From assembly GCF_029953265.1 (NCBI RefSeq), contig NZ_JASBAO010000001.1:1440001-1504000 (forward strand): a DNA stretch of 64,000 bases. The letters are read 5' to 3'. The notes under the pieces were generated by a model that searched no databases, was not told the origin of the DNA, and saw only the letters and a program-made list of their open reading frames with translations. Shown here piece after piece: positions 27,360 to 35,418 of the stretch (position 1 is its first letter; each line of letters begins with the position of its first letter). The translations under genes were made by a program, and so were the position numbers. Source of the DNA: Commensalibacter oyaizuii. GTDB lineage: Bacteria > Pseudomonadota > Alphaproteobacteria > Acetobacterales > Acetobacteraceae.

Positions 27360-27551
27360 ATGCAAACCTATCAAATTAAAGGTATGACATGTCAACATTG
27401 CGCCAATGCAGTAAAAGAGGCCATTGAAGCCTTGCCCAATGTCGAAGAAACTATTGTTGATTTAAAAACTGGAACCGTCAAGGTTAAAGGCAATCCTGAT
27501 CCAGCCGCATTTAAAGCAGCAATCGAGGAAGAAGGCTATGAAGTTATCTAA
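27360..27551 (+). CDS. copZ: CopZ-like copper chaperone
   Basis: A 63-residue single heavy-metal-associated domain with GMTCQHCANAV, the M-x-C-x-x-C site that binds Cu(I). It would hand copper to CopA, whose own N-terminal domain is similar. ATG 27360 is chosen over TTG 27351 because the ACGGAG ribosome site sits about 11 bases before the ATG but touches the TTG. Confidence 0.9.
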   Translation: MQTYQIKGMTCQHCANAVKEAIEALPNVEETIVDLKTGTVKVKGNPDPAAFKAAIEEEGYEVI

Positions 27552-27557
27552 ATAACA

Positions 27558-27600
27558 ACTATGCCTCTATAAACTAGAGGCATAGTATCAGATTTTTTTT
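27558..27600 (+). terminator. Rho-independent terminator after copZ
   Basis: A perfect 12-bp stem (ACTATGCCTCTA with TAGAGGCATAGT) and a 5-base loop, then a T tract from 27593 after a short spacer. It lies between convergent copZ and trpF; the T tract overlaps the trpF 3' end. Confidence 0.78.
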
Positions 27601-28211
27601 CGAATATTTTCCACAAAGCTGCGAATTAATACAGGATCCTTCTCGCCCATGCAACGTTCAACCCCTGAGGATACATCAACAGCCAAAGCTTGAGCTTCGA
27701 CAATCGCTGTTGTTACATTTTCTGGTGTTAATCCACCTGCCAATAACCAAGGTCGCGGTGCCTGCCAATTTTTTGTTAACTGCCAATCAAAAACTCGTCC
27801 ATTTCCTCCTGGCCTGCTATCACTCTGATTGGCAGGGGCTTCAATCACCATTCCTGTAACAGGGCAACTCGTGGGTAAATCTGCACGTGATTTTACCCCC
27901 TTTGCCACCCAAACAGGAATACCAAAAATAGTTTGGATTACTGAGGCATTTTCCATAGAGGTATAAAGTTGCAACACATCCAAATGAACGTAATCTAAAA
28001 TACGACGAATATCATCGACAGTGGGTTTTACAAATAACCCAACCCGTTGTAATCCATCCGCTTTATAATCTGGTAACAAAGCAGCCTGACTGGGTTCTAT
28101 ATATCTTGGGGATGGGGGATAAAAAACAATACCAACCCAATTCACTTGTAATTCGGCCAATAAATCATAGGTGGCTGAATCTTTTACACCACATATCTTA
28201 ATAGCCGTCAC
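27588..28211 (-). CDS. trpF: Phosphoribosylanthranilate isomerase
   Basis: A 207-residue TIM-barrel enzyme of tryptophan synthesis. IKICGVKD holds the catalytic Cys and ALAVDVSSGVE the catalytic Asp and phosphate site. GTG at 28211 is preferred over the TTG at 28241: it has AGGGA about 12 bases upstream, starts the protein at the first barrel strand and removes an overlap with pyrF. trpB and trpA, which often follow in alphaproteobacteria, are not here; copZ and copA are. Confidence 0.93.
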   Translation of the reverse strand: MTAIKICGVKDSATYDLLAELQVNWVGIVFYPPSPRYIEPSQAALLPDYKADGLQRVGLFVKPTVDDIRRILDYVHLDVLQLYTSMENASVIQTIFGIPVWVAKGVKSRADLPTSCPVTGMVIEAPANQSDSRPGGNGRVFDWQLTKNWQAPRPWLLAGGLTPENVTTAIVEAQALAVDVSSGVERCMGEKDPVLIRSFVENIRKKI

Positions 28212-28218
28212 GTTTTTA

Positions 28219-28920
28219 TTATCCCTGTAATTGTTGCACAATCATTTGTGCGATATGTTCTGGATGTGAAGCTTTCGTAATCGGACGGCCAACGACAACC
28301 CAACTAGCACCAGCTTTGCGTGCTTGTAGGGGGGTCATGACGCGTTGTTGATCATCAGCCACTGCGTCAGGCAGGCGAATACCAGGAACCACCAATGGCA
28401 CCTGATCTCCTAAATGACGCCGTAAATACTCAACTTCTAAAGGCGAACAAACCAACCCGTCAACGCCTGCTTCTATTGCCATCTTTCCCAGTAATAACAC
28501 TTGTTCTAAGGGGGTTTTACTAATACCAATACTGTTTAAATTATCCTGATCCATACTGGTTAAAACCGTCACCCCCAATAAAATTGGCTTTTGACTGTCT
28601 TGAAAATGCATATCAATGGATTGGCGTGCGGCTTTGATCATATCTTTACCACCCATCGTATGAATAGTTAGCATCGCGGGTTTCACGGGAGCAAGACTGG
28701 CAATCGCAGAGGCAACAGTATTTGGAATATCATGTAATTTTAAGTCCAAAAATATCTGTCGTCCCATTGCTAAACGACAGACAGCATCAAATCCACAAGC
28801 ATAGGTAAATTCCATACCAATCTTAATCATCTGCCCCGTAGCATCAGCAATCCTTGCCCATTCCTCTGCTTGTTTAGGATCTTTTGTATCCAGCGCCAGA
28901 ATCAGTCCAGTTTTAATCAT
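28219..28920 (-). CDS. pyrF: Orotidine 5'-phosphate decarboxylase
   Basis: A 233-residue decarboxylase forming UMP. FLDLKLHDIPNTV contains the catalytic D-x-K-x-x-D set, and VVPGIRLP and VVGRPITKA the phosphate-binding parts. ATG 28920 begins at the expected position; a GTG at 28935 is an in-frame alternative. It lies between lapA and trpF, an order often seen in alphaproteobacteria. Confidence 0.95.
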   Translation of the reverse strand: MIKTGLILALDTKDPKQAEEWARIADATGQMIKIGMEFTYACGFDAVCRLAMGRQIFLDLKLHDIPNTVASAIASLAPVKPAMLTIHTMGGKDMIKAARQSIDMHFQDSQKPILLGVTVLTSMDQDNLNSIGISKTPLEQVLLLGKMAIEAGVDGLVCSPLEVEYLRRHLGDQVPLVVPGIRLPDAVADDQQRVMTPLQARKAGASWVVVGRPITKASHPEHIAQMIVQQLQG

Positions 28921-28940
28921 AATCTTAAATACCACTTGCT

Positions 28941-29303
28941 TTAATGAGAATCTTCGTTACTCGATTCAATGGTCGTTGCAGTGGATGTTGGCGTAATACC
29001 TACGGGCTGTGTTACTTGGGGCTGAGTCATTGCAATGTATTTTGACTGCAACTCTGATAATTGTTTTTCTAGATCACGCATTTTTTGTTCAGCTTTACGA
29101 GCACGGCGCCACTGACCAACCAACGAAATAAATACAGTTAATGCACCAATTGCAAAAGACGCAATCCCTAATAATAACGCAAAAATACCAACTGATGTTT
29201 TCCAGCTAATCATAAAAAAGCTCATAGGCACAGGCTCTAAATTAAGCAACAAAAATATGACCAAAACCGCCAAAAACACCGTAATAATGACAAAACGCAA
29301 CAC
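28941..29303 (-). CDS. LapA-domain (DUF1049) membrane protein
   Basis: A 120-residue inner-membrane protein with two transmembrane helices (about 4-22 and 38-62) and a cytoplasmic coiled-coil tail (RRARKAEQKMRDLEKQL). This is the layout of LapA/YciS, the partner of the LPS-assembly regulator LapB in enteric bacteria. Start is GTG 29303 with GGGAG upstream. It precedes pyrF by 20 bp. Confidence 0.82.
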   Translation of the reverse strand: MLRFVIITVFLAVLVIFLLLNLEPVPMSFFMISWKTSVGIFALLLGIASFAIGALTVFISLVGQWRRARKAEQKMRDLEKQLSELQSKYIAMTQPQVTQPVGITPTSTATTIESSNEDSH

Positions 29304-29502
29304 TTAAATTATCTCCCTAATCATGAATGGGTATCGCCAAGCTATATATTATATATTACAATTTAATAAACTAAGTCACTGATTTTCCACAGGAGAAAAA
29401 TAGAAAATATATTCATCTCAAATATTTTAAAATACTTATAAAATAATATTTTTAAAATTTACACGCAAAGCGGTATTATAACAACCAAGAGGATATTAAT
29501 CA

Positions 29503-29535
29503 ATGCGCTTTTACCTAGCCACTAATATACCATAA
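29503..29535 (+). other. Possible 10-codon upstream ORF with strong ribosome site
   Basis: AAGAGGAT sits about 9 bases before an ATG that opens a frame of ten codons (MRFYLATNIP) and a stop, 19 bases before the next gene. It could be a leader peptide or chance. No attenuator hairpin follows. Confidence 0.25.
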
Positions 29536-29554
29536 CGTACGCTATTGATATTCA

Positions 29555-29839
29555 ATGACGAAAATTATTCCATTTCAAAAAAATAAAAACAAACTGTGGG
29601 CCACAGCCTTTTTAATCAAAGGCAAGCGATGTGTCGCCAATATTTATACCTCTAAATGCAAAGCAATAGAAGATTGTTTGTGGCGTCAAAAAGAGGTAAA
29701 TGCTTATAAACATTTATTAATCAGCAATAACCAACCCGTGCCACATTACTACATTATAACCTTGCATCGATCCGAATTACCAAAAAATTGGAAGCCCCTC
29801 CCAGCCCTTGGATTTTTACTAACAACAAAATACTCTTAA
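29555..29839 (+). CDS. Small basic hypothetical protein
   Basis: A 94-residue lysine-rich protein (pI clearly basic) with no membrane segment, no signal peptide and three Cys. I do not recognise a family. The residue pattern (KLWATAFLIKGKRCVANIY, then a helix with Cys and Trp, then HYYIITLHRSELP) looks like a folded alpha/beta domain rather than a random frame. It has a weak ribosome site. It ends 89 bp before secB's ATG on the same strand. Confidence 0.5.
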   Translation: MTKIIPFQKNKNKLWATAFLIKGKRCVANIYTSKCKAIEDCLWRQKEVNAYKHLLISNNQPVPHYYIITLHRSELPKNWKPLPALGFLLTTKYS

Positions 29840-29928
29840 AACTAAGGCTTTAATTTTGTTTCAAGGTTCGATATTCCTATAATCTTCATACTATTCCTAG
29901 ATAATAATTTACATAAGTGATCTTTAAA

Positions 29929-30411
29929 ATGAATACAAAAACACAAACCCCTATCAAAACAGAGTTAAAAGATCTTACAATCAATACGCAATATGTTAAA
30001 GAAATTAGCCTTAAGATTCCTCACGCTCCAACGATTTTTAGACACATGCCCCCTTCTCCCCAATTAACGGTAATCGTTGATGTCAACGCACAGCAACTGG
30101 TAGAGAATCAACCTAATTTTGATGTAACCGTTATCCTAACTTGTAAAAGCACAGCACAAATCGAAGAAGACAAACAACAAATTTCTATATTTGATATTCA
30201 CTTAGAATATGCAGGAATTGTTACATTCCCACATTTGGACACCTCAAATTTAGAGGAGCTATTAATGGTTCATACACCAGACATTTTATTTCCAGAAATA
30301 CGCAATATTATCCGTAGTTTAAGTTACGACGCAAATCTACCCCCTGTCATTTTACAACGTATTAATTTCGCCCAATTATGGCAAGAAAAGAAGCAATCTA
30401 GTAAAGAATAG
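29929..30411 (+). CDS. secB: Protein-export chaperone SecB
   Basis: A 160-residue divergent SecB. QYVKEISLKIPHAP matches the N-terminal client-binding strand, DIHLEYAGIVTF the (E-x-x-Y-x-G-x-F) strand, and HTPDILFPEIRNII plus LPPVILQRINFAQLW the conserved C-terminal region (LFP-x-x-R, then PP-x-x-L-x-x-I-F). SecB is a tetrameric cytosolic chaperone that delivers preproteins to SecA. ATG 29929 is preferred; GTG 29917 is in frame. Confidence 0.88.
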   Translation: MNTKTQTPIKTELKDLTINTQYVKEISLKIPHAPTIFRHMPPSPQLTVIVDVNAQQLVENQPNFDVTVILTCKSTAQIEEDKQQISIFDIHLEYAGIVTFPHLDTSNLEELLMVHTPDILFPEIRNIIRSLSYDANLPPVILQRINFAQLWQEKKQSSKE

Positions 30412-30463
30412 TCATGCTTCTAATTATAATATCTTCACACGAACTCTGTAAGGATCGAAATTA

Positions 30464-31048
30464 ATGACAACAAAGAAGATTATTGGTCAACCTGACCCTG
30501 GTGGAATTACGCCCGTTTCATCCCGTGTCGCTTATAAAAATCGCTGGTTAACGATACGTGAAGATATTATTCGTTATCCTAACGGTCTTGACGGTATGTT
30601 CGGTGTTGTTGAACGGAATGAATTTGCTGTTATTTTACCCTTAGGTGAAGAAAACAATACCAAAACCGTTACTTTAATTCGTCAATATCGTTACCCTGTT
30701 GGGCAAACATTATGGGAACTGCCTATGGGGATGTGGGAGTTAAAACCAGATGCATCGCCTGAAACAGTCGCCGCAGGAGAATTAGAAGAAGAAACTGGAT
30801 TGCGTGCAGAAAACATGATACATGCAGGCAGTTTTTATCAAGGTGCTGGATTTTCTACACAAAAGGGCCACGTTTTTTTGGCAACTGGACTTACCCAACA
30901 TTCAACAAAAAGGGAAGCTACTGAGCAAAATATGACTTGCCATACCGTACCATTACCTCAATTTGAGCAAATGATTGAAAAAGGTGAAATTACCTGCATG
31001 GTTACGATCGCTGCGTTTTGCTTATTACGCAGCAAAAAATTAATTTGA
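30464..31048 (+). CDS. Nudix hydrolase, ADP-ribose-pyrophosphatase type
   Basis: A 194-residue hydrolase. The Nudix box spans about residues 88-110 (start GMWELK, end EELEEETGL, with the essential REUxEExGU shape). FYQGAGFSTQKGHVFLA and the upstream TLIRQYRYPVGQTLWELP fit the ADP-ribose/GDP-mannose pyrophosphatase branch (NudF/NudK). Ribosome site AAGGAT precedes ATG. It stands 52 bp after secB and 69 bp before the symporter. Confidence 0.87.
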   Translation: MTTKKIIGQPDPGGITPVSSRVAYKNRWLTIREDIIRYPNGLDGMFGVVERNEFAVILPLGEENNTKTVTLIRQYRYPVGQTLWELPMGMWELKPDASPETVAAGELEEETGLRAENMIHAGSFYQGAGFSTQKGHVFLATGLTQHSTKREATEQNMTCHTVPLPQFEQMIEKGEITCMVTIAAFCLLRSKKLI

Positions 31049-31117
31049 CATATAATGAAGCAGCTTTTTAAACAGATAAACTTGTGTGTTTAAGACTTTA
31101 GAATAAGGAACAAAAGT

Positions 31118-32437
31118 ATGGCAGAAACACAGACACCACAAGATAACCCCAAAACACAAAATAGTCTTTTAAAACACACACTGGTTATTGGTATTGCCAT
31201 GATATCAGGGCTTATCTTAGGTCTACTCTGTAATGCCTATGGTGCACAAATTCAAATCACCAAACACTCAAACCTTATTCAATTTATTACTCAGGCCTCT
31301 GATTTGGTTGTCCATCTTTTTTTAAGATTGATAAAAATGATTGTTGCCCCACTTGTATTGGCAACCCTAGTCGCAGGTATTAGTAATGTAGAAGATACAG
31401 GAACCATCAAGCGAATAGGACTGAAAGTTATCCTATGGTTCGTTGCTGCATCCTTTGTATCCTTAGCCGTTGGTATGATTTTTGCCAATATTATTAAGCC
31501 TGGGGTTAACTTTACGAAAAACCTTCCTCCTACTAACATGGCTGCACATTCCGACTATCATTTTGATGTTGCTAAATTTATTTTACACATCGTTCCTGAT
31601 AGCGTTATGGATGCGATGGTACGTAATGATATGTTGCAATTAGTTGTCTTTGCTATTTTCTTTGGCATGGCTTTAGCTAATATCCCTGGTAAATCCGCAC
31701 AACTCTTTAAAGATGGAATGGATACATTAGGCAAAATCATGTTAAAAATTACTGACATGGTTATGAAAATTGTCCCTCTTGTTGTATTTTCATCTTTACT
31801 ATCCATTGCGACCCAAAACGGTATTTCCATCATCGAAAAATACGGTCTTTATTTAATAGAATTTTACAGTGTCGTTCTGATTATGTGGGCTATTTTAATT
31901 GGCACCTCCTATTTAATGATTGGAAAAAAAACATTTAGATTACTCCCTTTTATTTCAGAGCCAGTCCTAGTTGGCTTTGCGACTGCCAGCAGTGAATCTG
32001 CGTTTCCTCGTCTACTTGAACAATTAACCAAATTTGGTGTATCTCCTAAAATATCAGGATTTGTTGTTCCTTTAGGGTACAGCTTTAATTTATGCGGTAC
32101 AATGGTTTTTTTATCATTTGCTGCTATTTTTATTGCTCAAGCTTATAATATAAACATGCCACTAGATAAACAGATCATGATGTTACTAGTAATGATGATT
32201 AGCAGCAAAGGAATCGCTGGTGTCCCACGTGCATCCATGGTTATGTTAGCCGCCGTTATGCCAAGCTTTGACATTCCAGAAGCAGGACTTGCCCTTATTA
32301 TAGGGATTGATCAATTCTTAGATATGGCAAGAACTGCAACAAGTGTGCTTGGAAATGGTTTAGTTGCTGCAATCGCTAATGAATGGGATTTAAAAGATCA
32401 AGCACGAAAACAATCCCAAGAAACCCTTTCATCCTAA
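31118..32437 (+). CDS. Dicarboxylate/amino acid:cation symporter (DAACS family)
   Basis: A 439-residue membrane transporter with about eight helices and two re-entrant loops. ATASSESAFPRLLEQL is the serine-rich first hairpin and the C-terminal GIDQFLDMARTATSVLGNG contains the D-x-x-R/T residues that bind the carboxylate substrate. Family members move glutamate, aspartate or C4-dicarboxylates with Na+ or H+ (GltP, DctA). The exact substrate cannot be decided by eye. A good AAGGA ribosome site is present. Confidence 0.9.
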   Translation: MAETQTPQDNPKTQNSLLKHTLVIGIAMISGLILGLLCNAYGAQIQITKHSNLIQFITQASDLVVHLFLRLIKMIVAPLVLATLVAGISNVEDTGTIKRIGLKVILWFVAASFVSLAVGMIFANIIKPGVNFTKNLPPTNMAAHSDYHFDVAKFILHIVPDSVMDAMVRNDMLQLVVFAIFFGMALANIPGKSAQLFKDGMDTLGKIMLKITDMVMKIVPLVVFSSLLSIATQNGISIIEKYGLYLIEFYSVVLIMWAILIGTSYLMIGKKTFRLLPFISEPVLVGFATASSESAFPRLLEQLTKFGVSPKISGFVVPLGYSFNLCGTMVFLSFAAIFIAQAYNINMPLDKQIMMLLVMMISSKGIAGVPRASMVMLAAVMPSFDIPEAGLALIIGIDQFLDMARTATSVLGNGLVAAIANEWDLKDQARKQSQETLSS

Positions 32438-32465
32438 CTCATTAATTTATTTTATTTGGTGCCCT

Positions 32466-33350
32466 ATGAATACCCCCATACAAACCCAACTGATCGATGG
32501 TAAAGCCTTTGCATATCAGATGACAGAGCAAGTCAAAAAGAATGTTGCCCAATTACAAAAAGACACAGGCATCACCCCAGGTCTTGCTGTTATTTTGGTG
32601 GGAAATGATCCAGCTAGCGAGGTTTATGTACGCAACAAAACAAAACAAACTCATAAAGTGGGTATGCGTTCATTTATGCATATGTTACCAGAAACCACGA
32701 CCCAACAAGAATTATTCAATCTGGTTCAACGGTTGAATCAAGATCCCGATGTTCACGGTATTTTGGTACAATTACCCCTGCCAAAACATCTTGATCCAGA
32801 CCCTATTATTCAATCAATTTTACCTAGTAAAGATGTTGATGGTTTAACAGCCTATAATGCAGGAAAATTAACCTTAGGTCATATGGATGGATTTATCCCC
32901 TGTACACCATTAGGATGTTTAATGTTATTACAACAAGAACTTCCTAAATTACGTGGTTTAAATGCATTAATTATTGGTGCTTCTAACCTAATGGGAAAAC
33001 CAATGGCTCAATTACTTCTGAATGCAGGATGTACTGTAACGATTGCTCATATTGATACACGTAATACAGAAGAATTAGCACAACAGGCTGATATTTTAAT
33101 TGTAGCAACAGGATGTAAAGAGTTAGTTAAAGGATCCTGGATTAAAAATGGTGCCACTGTTATAGATGTTGGAATCAATCGCGTCATTACTTCAGACAAA
33201 AAAGTAAAATTAATAGGCGATGTCGCTTTTGATGAAGCCGTTGGAAAAGCAGGAAAAATCACACCAGTACCAGGGGGGGTTGGCCCTGTAACAATTGCTT
33301 GTCTTTTATATAATACTATTCAGGCCGCACAAAAGCATGTAAAAGAATAA
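32466..33350 (+). CDS. folD: Methylenetetrahydrofolate dehydrogenase/cyclohydrolase
   Basis: A 294-residue bifunctional enzyme linking 5,10-methylene- and 10-formyl-THF. VYVRNKTKQTHKVGM carries the catalytic Lys, QLPLPKHLD and the DVDGLTAYNAG segment follow, and PVPGGVGPVTIA is the C-terminal signature. It begins 28 bp after the symporter. An MTHFR-like gene 1.3 kb away completes a small one-carbon neighbourhood. Confidence 0.96.
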   Translation: MNTPIQTQLIDGKAFAYQMTEQVKKNVAQLQKDTGITPGLAVILVGNDPASEVYVRNKTKQTHKVGMRSFMHMLPETTTQQELFNLVQRLNQDPDVHGILVQLPLPKHLDPDPIIQSILPSKDVDGLTAYNAGKLTLGHMDGFIPCTPLGCLMLLQQELPKLRGLNALIIGASNLMGKPMAQLLLNAGCTVTIAHIDTRNTEELAQQADILIVATGCKELVKGSWIKNGATVIDVGINRVITSDKKVKLIGDVAFDEAVGKAGKITPVPGGVGPVTIACLLYNTIQAAQKHVKE

Positions 33351-33501
33351 AATGAAAGAATTTGATTATTTTTTAAATATTTCATCTAAAAAACGATGCA
33401 ATCACTTGTAAAATAATGTTCTTTTACTACCTATCAAATAACTCAACTAATATAAATAAAAAATTACTACCTATACAAAAACATCATGGATAAGAACTAA
33501 A

Positions 33502-34020
33502 ATGTCTGAAATTGAAACTTTGTCCCTATTATTTGATTCCGCTTGGTATTTGGAAACATATCAAGATGTTGCTTCTGCAAATTGCGATCCTTTAGAACAC
33601 TACCTTGCTTTTGGTTACAAAGAAGGACGCAACCCTAATCGTTTCTTTAATACCCATTTCTACATGACTGCTTATCCCGATATTGCACTTTGTCATCTTA
33701 ATCCATTTATTCATTACATCCTTTACGGTGCATCGGAAGGAAGGCTACCCCGCTCTCCAAGTCAACCTCCCTTGCCTTTTATTCCAAGAGAGAAAACTTC
33801 TGTACAATCTACTGATGAGGTTTTACAAACCCCCATCGCACAAGAAGTATTAATTGATGAACTTCCAACAGAAATGATTATAGACGATGCACAACCTGCA
33901 AAAGTAGAGGCAACAAAACAGGCAAAGAGTGTTAAAGCAAAAAAAGCTATTAGAAAGCCTGCGCCTCATACAAAAGCATCTATTTTAGCTCAAAAAAGAA
34001 AAAAGACTGCTAAAATTTAA
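33502..34020 (+). CDS. Protein with two WYL/YPDV tandem repeats and a basic tail
   Basis: A 172-residue protein. Two ~37-residue repeats each read FD/N-x-x-x-Y-L/M-x-x-Y-x-D-(I/V)A ... (L/F)xHY(L/I) ... G-x-x-EGR: the first has YLETYQDVA and HYLAFGYKEGRNP, the second YMTAYPDIA and HYILYGASEGRLP. The same repeat occurs N-terminal to glycosyltransferases and in cell-surface proteins of acetic acid bacteria and rhizobia. Here no enzyme domain follows; instead an acidic linker leads to a Lys/Ala-rich tail (about 132-172) resembling a nucleic-acid- or polyanion-binding tail. Function is unknown. Confidence 0.72.
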   Translation: MSEIETLSLLFDSAWYLETYQDVASANCDPLEHYLAFGYKEGRNPNRFFNTHFYMTAYPDIALCHLNPFIHYILYGASEGRLPRSPSQPPLPFIPREKTSVQSTDEVLQTPIAQEVLIDELPTEMIIDDAQPAKVEATKQAKSVKAKKAIRKPAPHTKASILAQKRKKTAKI

Positions 34021-34053
34021 TTCTCACTTTTTAACAAAGCATCTCATTATATA

Positions 34054-34551
34054 TTAACGAATATTCTTTTTATGATGATGCTTTTTAATCCTCTGTTTCG
34101 CTTTTAACAAGCGCCGTTGATAGGGTGACATATGCTTACCAACCAAAACAGAGGGTTGATTTAATGTATCAGACGCCTGAATAATTTTTAATTGATATTG
34201 TATATTTAATCGTGGTGTATGGGAATGATAATTCCCAACTGCTTGCATGATATTTCCGTTAGTTTCCTGCAAATATAACTTTATAATGGCCCCCGCAACC
34301 GCTATGTTGTAACAAGTATCGTCTTTTAAACGCTTGTAAATCACATCGCCTGATTCGTGGGTTGTATGCATCAACGGACCAATCCATCGGGTATTAATCT
34401 GCATAACACCTAAATCTTGGGTTCCATTTTTATTCATGGAAATTAATCCAGGCCTTCCCCCTTCAACCCGTTGAATTGCTGGTAACACATCGGGAGGCAA
34501 ATGATGAAAAGAAGAAACCATCATCATACATCCTAAATAAGCAGCAACCAT
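34054..34551 (-). CDS. Small lytic transglycosylase-like protein (VirB1/SLT-like)
   Basis: A 165-residue protein with an N-terminal hydrophobic segment (possible signal or lipobox-like region, AYLGC) and an SLT-like domain: IQRVEGGRPG carries the candidate catalytic Glu, DLGVMQINTRW is the GVMQI-N motif, and GNIMQAVGNYHSH the (A-x-x-x-YN/H) segment. VirB1-type proteins open peptidoglycan for secretion systems, but no conjugation genes are adjacent. The basic C-terminus (RRLLKAKQRIKKHHHKK) is unusual. ATG 34551 has GGATAGG close upstream. Confidence 0.75.
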   Translation of the reverse strand: MVAAYLGCMMMVSSFHHLPPDVLPAIQRVEGGRPGLISMNKNGTQDLGVMQINTRWIGPLMHTTHESGDVIYKRLKDDTCYNIAVAGAIIKLYLQETNGNIMQAVGNYHSHTPRLNIQYQLKIIQASDTLNQPSVLVGKHMSPYQRRLLKAKQRIKKHHHKKNIR

Positions 34552-34603
34552 TCCTATCCACCGTAACCATAAACATAATACAAACTTATATACTCAAAGA
34601 TCT

Positions 34604-34619
34604 TACAACTTTAGTTGTA
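34604..34619. promoter_or_regulatory. Operator-like palindrome
   Basis: TACAACT-TT-AGTTGTA is a perfect 7-bp inverted repeat with a 2-base centre, placed 4 bases upstream of the -35 box for the MTHFR-like gene and between two divergent genes. It has the size of a dimeric regulator's binding site. No regulator is identified. Confidence 0.35.
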
Positions 34620-34623
34620 TCAC

Positions 34624-34651
34624 TTGCAGTCATTTAACAAATCTTTATACT
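34624..34651 (+). promoter_or_regulatory. Promoter of the MTHFR-like gene
   Basis: TTGCAG, a 16-base spacer and TATACT form a good sigma-70-type promoter ending 26 bases before the ATG; an AAAGG ribosome site lies between. Confidence 0.5.
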
Positions 34652-34677
34652 ACATCAAAACAATAAAGGTTACATAA

Positions 34678-35418
34678 ATGACACGTATTTCAATAGAACT
34701 TATCCCAAGGGATACAGACAGCCTTTTAACAGACATACAAACTGTTAACCAATTTTTTCCTGTTGCTGATACCATCAATGTGCCTGATTTAACGCGTTTT
34801 CCTTTGCGTAGTTGGGATGCATTTAAAGTATGCTATCCATCATACCCAAAAACCATTCCCCATATTAGAGCCATTGATGTTGATCCAGATCATCCATTAC
34901 CTGGTCACGACATTCCAGAATTACAAGAAGTCCTGATTATCCAAGGGGATCCGCCCTCTGATTTTCATTATCGAACCTATAATAATACAACAGAAAGCAT
35001 TCTTAAGCGTTATCAAAAAGAATTACCTCATCTAACTTTATATGCGGCTTTTGATCCATATCGACGCTCCCCTAAAGAAGAATTGGAACAGATTCAATGT
35101 AAAAAAGAAGCTGGTGCAAAAGGTTTTTTCACACAGCCTATTTTTGATGAAAAGATGTTAGAATTATGTATGGATTGGCTATATGGTCATAATATTTTCT
35201 GGGGATTATCGCCCGTTATTGGTCCAAAATCTAAGTCTTATTGGGAAATAACAAATCGTGTAATTTTCCCCCACAATTTTGAACCAACTTTGCAAGCCAA
35301 TATTACCTTTGCTAAACGTGCACTGTCACTGATTAAACAAGTTGGTAATCACAGCTATTTAATGCCGCTGCGTGTCAAACTGGAAAAATATCTTCCCCCT
35401 TTATTAGAAGTATTTTAG
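34678..35418 (+). CDS. Short methylenetetrahydrofolate reductase-like protein
   Basis: A 246-residue TIM-barrel protein. ISIELIPRD places a Glu (residue 7) where MetF has its catalytic FEFFPP Glu, and VLIIQGDPP, LYAAFDPYRRS, KKEAGAKGFFTQPIFDE and WGLSPVIG follow the MTHFR order (G-x-x-FF-x-TQ-x-FD is diagnostic). It is about 40-50 residues shorter than E. coli MetF. It would reduce methylene-THF for methionine synthesis or be a related FAD enzyme. Its stop overlaps the convergent peptidase stop by 4 bp. Confidence 0.82.
   Translation: MTRISIELIPRDTDSLLTDIQTVNQFFPVADTINVPDLTRFPLRSWDAFKVCYPSYPKTIPHIRAIDVDPDHPLPGHDIPELQEVLIIQGDPPSDFHYRTYNNTTESILKRYQKELPHLTLYAAFDPYRRSPKEELEQIQCKKEAGAKGFFTQPIFDEKMLELCMDWLYGHNIFWGLSPVIGPKSKSYWEITNRVIFPHNFEPTLQANITFAKRALSLIKQVGNHSYLMPLRVKLEKYLPPLLEVF

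Noticed and set aside
34054-34551. VirB1-like transglycosylase as evidence of a conjugation system
   Set aside because: No other secretion or transfer gene is nearby; a stand-alone cell wall enzyme is simpler.
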